A DNA stretch of 14,091 bases from Serpentinicella sp031432315 (lineage in GTDB: Bacteria; Bacillota; Clostridia; Peptostreptococcales; Natronincolaceae), in the NCBI RefSeq assembly GCF_031432315.1, contig NZ_JAVKGO010000021.1, positions 1 through 14,091 of the forward strand, in the 5' to 3' direction. A program made the position numbers and the translations under genes. The notes beneath the pieces are model-generated. The model saw only the letters and a list, made by a program, of their open reading frames with translations, made no database searches and was not told the DNA's origin. Position 1 is the first letter of the stretch. Every line of letters begins with the position of its first letter. This document shows positions 6,543-14,091 of the stretch, piece by piece.

Positions 6543-6644
6543 ATGCCTCATCGAGCTGCTATTAAAAATCTTTTAATATTACTTATTATTTGTTTTGCTG
6601 CTACGGGTATGCCTGTTTTTGCTTATTCTTTTTTATTAAACTAG
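6543..6644 (+). CDS. Small hydrophobic peptide, 33 residues
   Basis: ATG at 6543 with AAAGGAG 8 nt upstream and a consensus-like promoter before it; TAG at 6642-6644. The peptide begins MPHRAAIKNLLILLIICF and continues AATGMPVFAYSFLLN: a short basic start (R4, K8), one hydrophobic helix of about 16-18 residues, then a possible signal-peptidase-like region around VFA-Y. It is the only well-supported plus-strand gene in the core region. I do not recognise a family. A single-helix membrane peptide of this size could be a regulator, a type I toxin or a leader peptide; nothing in the sequence decides. A run of strong hairpins follows the stop codon. Confidence 0.5.
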   Translation: MPHRAAIKNLLILLIICFAATGMPVFAYSFLLN

Positions 6645-6655
6645 TTTTTTTATTT

Positions 6656-6781
6656 TTTACTACTTACGAAACATTCGAAGTAGTAAATAAGGCTAGAAAT
6701 ATAGTTTTGTATGGGTTTACGATTAACTATACCTTCGTTATAAGGATAGTTGTAAGGTAAATTTACTTTTAACATACCTTA
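6656..6781. other. Cluster of three hairpins downstream of the small ORF
   Basis: Three consecutive inverted repeats: (1) TTTACTACTT/AAGTAGTAAA (6656-6665/6678-6687), continuing inward with CGAA/TTCG across a one-base bulge to a 3-nt loop, about 14 bp paired; (2) AACTAT-a-CCTT/AAGGATAGTT (6725-6735/6742-6751); (3) TAAGGTA/TACCTTA (6753-6759/6775-6781). None has a T tract after it on the plus strand, so ordinary terminators are not the best reading. The stretch could be the structured 3' part of the small-ORF transcript or a small RNA. The rest of 6645-6940 shows no gene. Confidence 0.5.
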
Positions 6782-6828
6782 TGGATTGCAAAGGATGTTT
6801 TTATTACTGTATTTAGTTCTGAGATAAG

Positions 6829-6859
6829 CAAAAAAAAAAGGAGCACCAACTTCGTGCTC
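6829..6859 (-). terminator. Rho-independent terminator after fxsA
   Basis: On the minus strand GAGCAC (6859-6854), 7-nt loop, GTGCTC (6846-6841), then C and a run of about ten T. It lies some 80 bp after the fxsA stop and ends that transcript before the structured intergenic region. Confidence 0.88.
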
Positions 6860-6942
6860 AACAGAATAGAATCAGTTACCTCTTAGACTATTTAAGAAAT
6901 AATCATTTGAGAATTATTAACTATATTATCATATATTATACA

Positions 6943-7338
6943 TTATTTTCTAAAATAGAATGAGATTGTACCTTTTTCTATCATATTTTTTAATTTATTT
7001 TTAATTGTTTCTTTTAGTAGGCTTCTTGTGTGAGGTAATACTAAAGTAAATCCGGCTATGTCTGTTAATAGTCCTGGTGTTAGGAGTAGTGCGCCTCCAA
7101 TTATGACACACAGTCCATTTATTAATTCATCTCCGGGTACTCTACCACCACCGATTTCTAACTTAATTCGTTGTAGGATTCCTCGTCCTTCTTTTTTTGA
7201 TAGGTAGGCACCGAGAATACCTGTAACTATTACAATACCAATGGTATACCATAATCCAATATGTTGTCCTAAATTAAGTAGGATCACTAACTCTAAAATT
7301 GGTACAACTGTAAATAGTAGTATTAGTTTAAATAACAT
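6943..7338 (-). CDS. fxsA: FxsA family membrane protein
   Basis: 131 residues, a small integral membrane protein. Hydrophobic segments at about 3-22 (LILLFTVVPILELVILL), 27-46 (IGLWYTIGIVIVTGILGAYL) and 75-98. The last holds the family hallmark GGALLLTPGLLTDIAGF, followed by the basic end LPHTRSLLKETIKNKLKN. The E. coli relative FxsA suppresses exclusion of phage T7 by the F factor when overproduced; its normal function is unclear. Start at 7338 supported by GAGGTGATCTC directly upstream. It sits between the pyk terminator and its own terminator, so it is probably transcribed alone; no clean promoter is visible. Its distance from the Gabija cassette and its wide presence in bacteria argue against a role in that defence system. 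Confidence 0.9.
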   Translation of the reverse strand: MLFKLILLFTVVPILELVILLNLGQHIGLWYTIGIVIVTGILGAYLSKKEGRGILQRIKLEIGGGRVPGDELINGLCVIIGGALLLTPGLLTDIAGFTLVLPHTRSLLKETIKNKLKNMIEKGTISFYFRK

Positions 7339-7407
7339 GAGATCACCTCAATCTCTTTATTCTTTTTATAAGATACTTTTAAGAGACGTTTTTATATGCA
7401 TTTTTTT

Positions 7408-7434
7408 AAAAAAAGAGTTTGCTTACGCAAACTC
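7408..7434 (-). terminator. Rho-independent terminator of the dnaE-pfkA-pyk operon
   Basis: On the minus strand GAGTTTGC (7434-7427), loop GTAA, GCAAACTC (7422-7415) and then seven T (7414-7408). It is 122 bp after the pyk stop and before fxsA. Confidence 0.85.
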
Positions 7435-7532
7435 AACAGTAAATATTATATAAGAAAAAGGGGAGATTATTTCTTATGTTTTATTATATGTTAAAGGATG
7501 CCATGTTGTGTTAGATACAAGTTAAATTTTTT

Positions 7533-7556
7533 GAAAAAAAGTTTAAACCTTTTTTC
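7533..7556 (-). terminator. A/T-rich palindrome at the pyk stop, possible first terminator
   Basis: A 24-nt near-perfect palindrome, GAAAAAAGGTTTAAACTTTTTTTC on the plus-complement strand in two halves around GTTTAAAC, overlapping the last base of the pyk stop codon. Its descending arm is a T tract, so it could end transcription, but the stem is mostly A-T and weaker than the hairpin at 7408-7434. Confidence 0.4.
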
Positions 7557-9310
7557 TACATTACTCGCGTTTTACCACTGTAAATTAGGCCGCTTTTGGA
7601 ATCTACTGTAATAATATCCCCAGTAGCTATTTTTTTCATTGCGTTTTCTGCCCCAACTATCGTTGGTATGCCAAGGTTTAAACCTACAATAGCGCCGTGA
7701 CTTGTAAGTCCTCCTTCTTCTGTTATAATTGCTCCTGCTTGCTCTACTATATCTATTAGTTCTTTTGATGTTGCATGGGTGATTAATATGTCTCCTTCTT
7801 CAAATCCCTTTGGATTATTATTTGAATAGTCTACCACAAATGCTCTACCTGTATGTGCCCCTTTTCCTATTCCTGCTCCTGATAATAAAACATCTCCTAC
7901 AATATGAACTTTAAGTAAATTTGTTGTTCCTGATATTCCTACTGGTACCCCTGCTGTTATGACAACGAGATCGCCTTTTTTTATAAGATCTTTCTCTAAA
8001 GATTTTTTTACAGACATATTAATAACATCATCTGTTGTGTTTAAATGCTGGGTTAAAATACTTTCTACACCCCATACTAAGCTAAGTCTGCGACGAACTG
8101 TCTCTTGAGCTGTTGTTGCGATAATTGGTGCTTGTGGTCTAAACTTAGAAACCATTCTTGCTGTATATCCCGAGGATGTTGCAGTTATAATAGCTGATGC
8201 TGATAAGTCAAGGGCTGTACTGCAGGTTGCATAGCTCATCCCATCGGTTACGGTTGTTTCTTTATCGATTACTTTGTGCCTTAAAAGGCCTCTGTAATCT
8301 ATTGCTAATTCTGTCCTTTTTGCTATGTCCGACATCGTCTGTACTGCTTGAGCTGGATATTTTCCTGATGCAGTTTCACCCGACAGCATAATTGCATCTG
8401 TTCCATCTAAAATTGCATTCGCGATGTCTGTAACTTCTGCACGAGTTGGTCTTGGATTTCTGATCATTGAATCTAGCATTTGTGTTGCTGTAATAACGGG
8501 TTTACCTACTCTATTACATTGTTTAATAATTTCCTTTTGTACTAAGGGAACTTCTTCTGTTGCGATTTCTACGCCTAAGTCCCCCCGCGCAACCATTACG
8601 CCATCGGATATTTCTATAATCTCCTCTAAATTATCTACGCCTTCCTCATTTTCAATTTTTGAAATGATTTGTATATGCTCTGCATGGTTATCTTCAAGGA
8701 GTTTTCTTATTTCGAGTACATCTGAAGCTTTACGCACAAATGATGCGGCTATAAAATCTATATTCATTCGTATACCAAATTTAATGTCTAAAATATCTTT
8801 TTCCGTTAGTGCAGGTAAATTTATTTTTACCCCTGGTACATTAACGCCTTTATGGTCTTTTATGATGCCTCCATTTAGCACTTTACATATTATATCTGTA
8901 TCTTTAATCTCTTCAATTTCAAGTTCGACCAGACCATCATCTATTAAAATCTTATCTCCCAATTCAACGTCTTTTGGTAGCCCTTCGTAGGATATATGTA
9001 AGATATTTTCATCTCCAACAATTTGTTTTGTTGTTAATGTAATTTTGTTTCCTTCTTCTAGATGTATTTCTTCTTTATCAATTTTCCCTGTCCTAATTTC
9101 AGGGCCTTTTGTATCTAGCAATATTGCTACAGGTACATTGAGTTCTTCTCTTACTTCTTTTATTGTATTCATCGTATTTTCGTGACTTTGGTGGTCTCCA
9201 TGGGAAAAGTTTAACCTTGCTACATTTAATCCATTTTTGACTAATTTTCTAAATGTTTCTTTTGTATTGCTAGCTGGTCCTATGGTGCAAACAATTTTTG
9301 TTTTTCTCAT
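7556..9310 (-). CDS. pyk: Pyruvate kinase with C-terminal PEP-utiliser-like domain
   Basis: 584 residues. Converts phosphoenolpyruvate and ADP to pyruvate and ATP, the last step of glycolysis, in the cytoplasm. N-terminal barrel begins MRKTKIVCTIGPASN, with NVARLNFSHGDH, the lysine signature IISKIENEEGVDN, MVARGDLGVEI and PVITATQMLDSMI. The regulatory C domain follows. The last about 110 residues form the extra domain seen in Bacillus/Geobacillus-type enzymes, with EEGGLTSHGAIVGLNLGIPT resembling the phosphohistidine domain of PEP-utilising enzymes. Start at 9310 is chosen because AAGGAG lies 8 nt upstream and the protein begins as the family does; an in-frame ATG at 9391 would add 27 unrelated residues and overlap pfkA. 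pfkA ends 37 nt upstream, so the two are co-transcribed. Confidence 0.96.
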   Translation of the reverse strand: MRKTKIVCTIGPASNTKETFRKLVKNGLNVARLNFSHGDHQSHENTMNTIKEVREELNVPVAILLDTKGPEIRTGKIDKEEIHLEEGNKITLTTKQIVGDENILHISYEGLPKDVELGDKILIDDGLVELEIEEIKDTDIICKVLNGGIIKDHKGVNVPGVKINLPALTEKDILDIKFGIRMNIDFIAASFVRKASDVLEIRKLLEDNHAEHIQIISKIENEEGVDNLEEIIEISDGVMVARGDLGVEIATEEVPLVQKEIIKQCNRVGKPVITATQMLDSMIRNPRPTRAEVTDIANAILDGTDAIMLSGETASGKYPAQAVQTMSDIAKRTELAIDYRGLLRHKVIDKETTVTDGMSYATCSTALDLSASAIITATSSGYTARMVSKFRPQAPIIATTAQETVRRRLSLVWGVESILTQHLNTTDDVINMSVKKSLEKDLIKKGDLVVITAGVPVGISGTTNLLKVHIVGDVLLSGAGIGKGAHTGRAFVVDYSNNNPKGFEEGDILITHATSKELIDIVEQAGAIITEEGGLTSHGAIVGLNLGIPTIVGAENAMKKIATGDIITVDSKSGLIYSGKTRVM

Positions 9311-9347
9311 AATGATCACTCCTTCCTCTACCAATACTTTGTAAAAA

Positions 9348-10307
9348 CTAAATGGAAAGTACATTAGCAAGATCGTAAATATTTTTATCAAATTTACTTT
9401 TTTGGCTTAATGCTTCTTCTATATTTATGTTTATGATTTCTTTTCCTTTTGAACCTAGAACTTGATTCCCAATTCCTATTTGGAGCAATTCAACTGCTTT
9501 TGCACCCATTTTACTTGCTATAATTCGATCGTTAGCAGTTGGTGTTCCACCCCTTTGGATATGACCTAATATTGTTGCTCTTGTTTCGACACCGGTTTTT
9601 TCTTCTATTTTTTTGCTTATGTCGATGCCATCACCGGCTCCTTCGGCTAGTATTATAATACTATGTCGCTTTCCTCTATTTCTACCAGCTATTATTTTTC
9701 TACAAACTTTATCTAAATCAAAGGCAACTTCAGGTAAAATAATACTTTCTGCTCCTCCTGCTAAACCTGCGTATAATGCGATATCACCACAATTTCTTCC
9801 CATTACTTCAATTATATTGGCTCTATCGTGGGAGGTTGATGTATCTCTTATTTTTGAAATTGCATCTAGAACAGTATGGACAGCTGTGTCAAATCCGATG
9901 GTATAGTCTGTATAATTTAAATCATTGTCAATTGTTGCAGGAATTCCTATGGTTGGTATGCCTAATTTACTTAGTTTCTCAGCACCTTTAAATGAGCCGT
10001 CACCACCTATGACAACCATTCCTTCTATACCAAGAACTTTTAGTGTATTAATGGCCTGTAGTCGTCCTTTTTCTGTTTTAAATTCTTCACTTCTTGCGGT
10101 TCCAAGGATTGTTCCACCGCGATGAATAATGTCTGCCACTGATGAAAGGTTCATCTCCACATATTGAGGATTAATTAAACCATCATATCCTCTTTTAATT
10201 CCAATGATCTGACACTTATTGTATATACCACTCCGTACTACTGCTCTAATGGCTGCGTTCATTCCTGGAGCATCGCCTCCACTTGTGAGTACCCCTATCT
10301 TTTTCAA
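9348..10307 (-). CDS. pfkA: ATP-dependent 6-phosphofructokinase
   Basis: 319 residues, normal length for the bacterial allosteric enzyme. Phosphorylates fructose 6-phosphate to the 1,6-bisphosphate. Nucleotide-binding GVLTSGGDAPGMNAAIRAVV (5-24), GGTILGTARS (64-73), GGDGSFKGA (101-109, D103 for Mg-ATP), active-site PATIDNDL (D127, D129), substrate loop EVMGRNCGDIALYAGLAGG, and RGGTPTANDRIIA. These residues mark it as ATP-dependent rather than PPi-dependent. The start codon is TTG (10307-10305), with AGGGGG 7 nt upstream; no ATG fits the conserved MKKIGVLTSGG beginning. It lies 14 nt after the small conserved gene and 37 nt before pyk, so the two control points of glycolysis are made from one transcript. 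Confidence 0.97.
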   Translation of the reverse strand: MKKIGVLTSGGDAPGMNAAIRAVVRSGIYNKCQIIGIKRGYDGLINPQYVEMNLSSVADIIHRGGTILGTARSEEFKTEKGRLQAINTLKVLGIEGMVVIGGDGSFKGAEKLSKLGIPTIGIPATIDNDLNYTDYTIGFDTAVHTVLDAISKIRDTSTSHDRANIIEVMGRNCGDIALYAGLAGGAESIILPEVAFDLDKVCRKIIAGRNRGKRHSIIILAEGAGDGIDISKKIEEKTGVETRATILGHIQRGGTPTANDRIIASKMGAKAVELLQIGIGNQVLGSKGKEIININIEEALSQKSKFDKNIYDLANVLSI

Positions 10308-10321
10308 TAGTCTACCCCCTT

Positions 10322-10513
10322 TTAATATCCACTCTGCATTAATATACTATAAGCTTCCTCGACCTCTGATTCTGTTACAAGTACTTCACAAGTACCGTGA
10401 ATATTTTTTTTGCCTACTGGCCTAATTCGAACTAAAAAACCTTCTTGTTCTAATATGTTTTTTATTTGATCTGCATCTTGGCGTGTGCTTGCCATATACA
10501 CAACAGTCCACAT
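10322..10513 (-). CDS. Small conserved protein, DUF2007-like
   Basis: 63 residues: MWTVVYMASTRQDADQIKNI, then EGFLVRIRPVG, then CEVLVTESEVEEAYSILM. The pattern (beta strand, helix with Q-A-x-x-I-K-x-x-L-E, strands, and a final helix E-V-E-E-A) is that of small ferredoxin-like-fold proteins of the DUF2007 (putative signal-transducing) type. I recall similar short genes beside dnaE/pfkA in clostridia, some misleadingly labelled glutamate decarboxylase. No catalytic residues or membrane segments. AGGGAGG sits 6 nt before the ATG. It follows dnaE by 40 nt and precedes pfkA by 14 nt, so it is part of the operon. Function unknown; family assignment is from pattern only. Confidence 0.8.
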   Translation of the reverse strand: MWTVVYMASTRQDADQIKNILEQEGFLVRIRPVGKKNIHGTCEVLVTESEVEEAYSILMQSGY

Positions 10514-10553
10514 ATGCTTTCCTCCCTAAAAGTTGAAAAATACAAATTTATCC

Positions 10554-13500
10554 CTAACAAACTTCTATATTTTCTTTTCCAAAAGTAGATTCTAAATCTG
10601 ATAATAAGTGATCATTTAAGGTCACCCATAAATCTCTGTGCGCCCTAAATTTCTTATCTGTACTTTCGATATATACATAAATAGGTACGTTACCACTATT
10701 TTCTCTAAGAATTGGCTTGATTCCTTCTAATAATTTTAGATCTTTTTGTTCTTTTATTTTTATATATAATTTTGTCATCTGTTTTTTTACTAATGGGCTA
10801 ATTCTATTTACTAAAACCTTTGCCTCGTCATCTTCTTTAAGATTTATTGTTCCCTCTACAATAATCATATAATCTTCATCAATAGAGGAACTATGTTTTT
10901 CAAAGGTTTTTGGAAACACAATACATTCTACTGTACCAAATAAATCTTCAACTTTTATAAAGGCCATTAACTGATTATGCTTTGTAGTTTTTGTTACTTT
11001 TTCTATAACTATTCCGCCAATTTTTATTCTTTGTCCATCTTTAATTCTGGATTCATGAGGGTTTTCCATAGCTTCTAAAATATCTTGACTGTTACTTAAT
11101 CTCTGTAGTTCTTTCTGAAATTGGGATAAAGGATGTCCACTTATATAAATACCTACCACTTCTTTTTCCATATTTAACTTTAATTTTTCGTTAAACTCTT
11201 CGATTTGAGGTAAAGATTCTCTCGTTGATACAGGTGTATCACTAAATCCTTGATCAAAAAAACCTATTTGGCCTTGTATATTTTTCTTTTTATCCTGGGC
11301 TGTACTGTCGAGCACCTTTTCAAAAACAGATATTAATTGAGATCGATAAGCACCTAAACAGTCAAATGCTCCACTTTTTATTAAACTTTCTACGGCTCGC
11401 TTATTTAAATCCCTTGATTCTACCCTTCTACAAAAATCAGAAAAACTGTCAAATGTTCCTCCATTTTTTCGTGCTTTTACAATTGCTTCAATCATATTTA
11501 CCCCTACGTTTTTTACTGCGGCTAAACCAAAACGTATTTTTCCATTCTCAACAGTAAATTTACTAAAACTATTGTTTATATTGGGAGGTAATACTTCCAC
11601 TTTCATTTTTTTACAATCTTGAATATATAAGGCTATTTTAGATGCATTTTGCATAACACTTGTCATTAATGCTGCCATAAACTCAACAGGATAGTATGTT
11701 TTTAAATATGCGGTTTGGTATCCTAAAACTGCATAGGCTGCAGCATGGGATTTATTAAAGGCGTAATTTGCAAAATCAATCATTTGGTCATAAATTTCAT
11801 TTGCAGCTTTTTCTGGAACACCATTACGTACACAACCAGCAATCTCAATATTTCCCGATTCATCTTTCTTTCCATATATAAAGTTTTGTCTTTCTTCTTC
11901 CATCACGTCCATCTTTTTCTTACTCATGGCACGCCTTACTAAATCACTTCGGCCATAACTATACCCAGCTAAGTCCCTAACTACCTGCATAACCTGCTCC
12001 TGATACACTAAACACCCGTAGGTAACATCAAGTATGGGTTCTAATTGTTCATGCAAGTATTTAATATTTGAAGGGTTGTTTTTATTTTCAATATATTTAG
12101 GGATCGAATCCATCGGGCCTGGTCTATAAAGGGAAATACCCGCGATAATATCTTCAAAACAGTTAGGTTTCAACTCTTTCATAAATTGTATCATTCCAGC
12201 ACTTTCAAGCTGGAATACACCCAAAGTTTCTCCTCTACTAATTAACTCATATACCTTTGGATCATCATACGTTAAAGTGGATAAATCTATTTGTGTCCCG
12301 TAATTTTCTTTAATCGATTCAATTGCATCTTGAATAACCGTTAAAGTCCGCAACCCTAAAAAGTCCATTTTTAATAGGCCTAGTTCTTCTAAAGTTCCCA
12401 TGGTAAATTGGGTGGTAATACTATCATCATGCATATAAAGAGGCACATGCTCATCTAAGGTCCTTTTGGATATAACAACACCAGCAGCGTGTGTAGATGC
12501 ATGTCTTGGTACGCCCTCCAGTTTTTTTGCCATATCTATTAAATAATGTGCTTTGTCATCTTCTTTATAAAGTTTCCTAAACTGAGGGTTTACTTCAATC
12601 GCCTTATCTATGGTCATTCCAAGAGCAAATGGGACCTGCTTTGCAACATAATCCACTTCATTATAGGGCATGTTTATAACCCGTCCAACATCCCGAATCG
12701 ACCCTCTTGCAGCCATTGTTCCAAATGTAATAATTTGTGCTACTTTTTCTTCTCCGTACTTATCCTTTACATAATTAATGACCTCTTCTCTACGTTCATA
12801 ACAAAAATCAATATCTATATCCGGCATAGATACCCTTTCTGGGTTTAGGAATCGTTCGAAGATCAAATTATATTTAATTGGGTCAATATCTGTAATCCCT
12901 AGTGTATAGGCCACAATACTTCCAGCTGCACTTCCTCGTCCAGGCCCTACTGCAATATTATTGTCTTTTGCGTACTTTATAAAATCCCAGACAATTAAAA
13001 AGTATTCTTCATAACCCATTTGACTAATCACATCTAGTTCATAATTTAGTCTTTCTTTTAATTCATCTGTAATATTAGCATAACGATTCTTTAGTCCTTC
13101 AAAGCATAACTTTTTTAGATATTCCTTTGGCGTACCTCCATTAGGTGCCTCATACTCAGGTAAATGGATTTTATCAAAATCAAAGTCAACCTGACACACT
13201 GCTGCTATTTTAGAAGTATTTTCTAAAGCTTCTGGTACATGAGAGAAAAGTTTATGCATTTCTTCTTCTGACTTTAAGTAAAAAGCATCGTTAGGAAATT
13301 TCATTCTTTCCGTGTCTTGCATTGTTTTACCCGTTTGTATACATAAAAGTATTTCGTGTGCCTCTGCATCTTCTTTTTTTACATAGTGTACATCGTTTGT
13401 GGCCACTAGGGGGATTCCCGTTTCATGACTCATTCGTATCAGTTGTTGATTTACTATTTTTTGTTCTTTTAAACCATGATCTTGAAGCTCTAAATAAAAA

Positions 13501-14009
13501 TTTTCTTTCCCATATATACCTTCTAATGCTAATGCTTTTTCTTTTGCCTTTTCATAGCTACCTTGCAGAATAAGTTGTTGTATATCCCCAGCTAAACATG
13601 CACTCAAAGCAATTAAGCCATCACTATATTTTTCAAGAAGATCGTAATCAACTCTCGGTTTATAGTAAAAACCGTGAATATAACTATTTGAAACTAAGTG
13701 CATGAGATTTTCATACCCTGTCATATTTTTTGCTAATAACACAAGGTGTCCTTGATTTTTATCTTTAACAGAATCCTTATCCTTCATCCCTCTTGGAGCT
13801 GTATAAACTTCGCAACCAATGATCGGCTTGATGCCTTTTTTTATGGCTTTTTTATAGAATTCAATAACACCAAACATACTCCCATGATCGGTGATTGCAA
13901 TAGATGTCATTCCTAGTTCTCTTGCTTGTTCTAAAACATTATTTATTCGTGCAAAACCATCTAGCAGGCTATATTCTGTATGTAAATGTAAATGTGTAAA
14001 GTTAGACAT
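10554..14009 (-). CDS. dnaE: DNA polymerase III subunit alpha, DnaE1 type
   Basis: 1151 residues, full length. Replicative C-family polymerase. PHP domain first: HLHLHTEYSLLDG (6-18), ITDHGSMFG (39-47), GCEVY (65-69), LSACLAGD (135-142), TNDVHYV (204-210), with the usual metal-ligand positions (H8, H10, D17, H42, E67, C138, D206, H208) apparently kept. Then the palm: GPGRGSAAGSIVAYTLGITD (355-374), PDIDIDF (396-402; catalytic Asp pair) and KMDFLGLRTL with D549. After these come the helix-hairpin-helix region and an OB fold near IGGIVIEKVTKT. This order (PHP, palm, OB at the C-terminus, no internal exonuclease) is DnaE rather than PolC. AGGGAGG precedes the ATG by 6 nt. It is the first visible gene of the operon with pfkA and pyk; its promoter is not evident in the 82 bp upstream. 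Confidence 0.97.
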   Translation of the reverse strand: MSNFTHLHLHTEYSLLDGFARINNVLEQARELGMTSIAITDHGSMFGVIEFYKKAIKKGIKPIIGCEVYTAPRGMKDKDSVKDKNQGHLVLLAKNMTGYENLMHLVSNSYIHGFYYKPRVDYDLLEKYSDGLIALSACLAGDIQQLILQGSYEKAKEKALALEGIYGKENFYLELQDHGLKEQKIVNQQLIRMSHETGIPLVATNDVHYVKKEDAEAHEILLCIQTGKTMQDTERMKFPNDAFYLKSEEEMHKLFSHVPEALENTSKIAAVCQVDFDFDKIHLPEYEAPNGGTPKEYLKKLCFEGLKNRYANITDELKERLNYELDVISQMGYEEYFLIVWDFIKYAKDNNIAVGPGRGSAAGSIVAYTLGITDIDPIKYNLIFERFLNPERVSMPDIDIDFCYERREEVINYVKDKYGEEKVAQIITFGTMAARGSIRDVGRVINMPYNEVDYVAKQVPFALGMTIDKAIEVNPQFRKLYKEDDKAHYLIDMAKKLEGVPRHASTHAAGVVISKRTLDEHVPLYMHDDSITTQFTMGTLEELGLLKMDFLGLRTLTVIQDAIESIKENYGTQIDLSTLTYDDPKVYELISRGETLGVFQLESAGMIQFMKELKPNCFEDIIAGISLYRPGPMDSIPKYIENKNNPSNIKYLHEQLEPILDVTYGCLVYQEQVMQVVRDLAGYSYGRSDLVRRAMSKKKMDVMEEERQNFIYGKKDESGNIEIAGCVRNGVPEKAANEIYDQMIDFANYAFNKSHAAAYAVLGYQTAYLKTYYPVEFMAALMTSVMQNASKIALYIQDCKKMKVEVLPPNINNSFSKFTVENGKIRFGLAAVKNVGVNMIEAIVKARKNGGTFDSFSDFCRRVESRDLNKRAVESLIKSGAFDCLGAYRSQLISVFEKVLDSTAQDKKKNIQGQIGFFDQGFSDTPVSTRESLPQIEEFNEKLKLNMEKEVVGIYISGHPLSQFQKELQRLSNSQDILEAMENPHESRIKDGQRIKIGGIVIEKVTKTTKHNQLMAFIKVEDLFGTVECIVFPKTFEKHSSSIDEDYMIIVEGTINLKEDDEAKVLVNRISPLVKKQMTKLYIKIKEQKDLKLLEGIKPILRENSGNVPIYVYIESTDKKFRAHRDLWVTLNDHLLSDLESTFGKENIEVC

Positions 14010-14091
14010 ATTAATCCTCCCTATATAATCTTGTTTTTTCTTACATTTACTCTTGTTTTCTTAGTTTTTTAAACTTGTTTTATTAACTTTA
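14010..14091. other. Region upstream of dnaE, cut by window edge
   Basis: 82 bp, very A/T-rich, holding the dnaE RBS (AGGGAGG). On the minus strand TATATA/GATTATAT lies only about 17 nt before the ATG, too close for a standard promoter plus RBS. No gene or hairpin is seen. Confidence 0.5.

Noticed and set aside
6943..7338. FxsA as part of a phage-related island with Gabija
   Set aside because: FxsA is a common chromosomal membrane protein, separated from the cassette by rlmD and about 3 kb, with its own terminator. The name refers to an overexpression phenotype in E. coli.
7476..7514. Plus-strand 12-codon ORF with GGGGAG upstream
   Set aside because: Too short to support, spacing of about 10 nt, no good promoter, and no following gene on that strand for it to lead into.
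1..14091. CRISPR arrays, tRNA and rRNA genes
   Set aside because: Looked for on both strands; no short regularly spaced repeats, no tRNA-like cloverleaf and no rRNA sequence seen. The only tandem array is the 191-bp one, whose units have no spacers.

Overview
The window is AT-rich and almost entirely coded on the minus strand. Strong AGGAGG-type ribosome binding sites, the dnaE / pfkA / pyk order, a pyruvate kinase with the extra C-terminal domain, FxsA and an RlmD-type methyltransferase all point to a low-GC Gram-positive bacterium. The best guess is a clostridial relative of the Alkaliphilus/Natronincola type; the genus cannot be fixed from the sequence alone.

Right half (about 5.0-14.0 kb, core chromosome, minus strand): dnaE (DNA polymerase III alpha), a 63-residue conserved small protein, pfkA (6-phosphofructokinase, TTG start) and pyk (pyruvate kinase) are closely spaced and look like one operon ending at hairpin/T-tract structures near 7.4-7.55 kb. 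Next come fxsA with its own terminator, an intergenic stretch holding a small plus-strand membrane-peptide ORF with a near-consensus promoter and a run of hairpins, and rlmD (23S rRNA m5U methyltransferase). The last codons of rlmD lie inside an array of 191-bp tandem repeats (4602-5040).

Left half (1-4.35 kb, accessory): the main item is a two-gene Gabija anti-phage system, gajA (OLD-type ATPase/TOPRIM nuclease) and gajB (UvrD-like helicase), overlapping by 13 bp. This pair appears to be an integron gene cassette. Just after gajB is a 121-bp fold-back element with perfect R''/R' core boxes (ACCTAAC...GTTAGGT), i.e. an attC-like site. Just before gajA is a GTTAGAC box lying 3' of a truncated tyrosine recombinase (IntI-like C-terminus), i.e. 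an attI-like junction. The two inferred cassette ends are complementary over 19 nt with four mismatches, as expected if they form one attC stem in the excised circle. Beyond the attC, a second cassette begins with a good RBS and ORF start, but it is cut after about 25 codons by mobile-element sequence carrying the C-terminus of an IS3-family transposase. The inferred history is integrase decay and IS insertion, which would leave the defence cassette fixed in place.

The Gabija identification is strong. The integron reading rests on core-box geometry, fold-back structure and context, and needs a covariance-model search and homologous arrays to confirm it.
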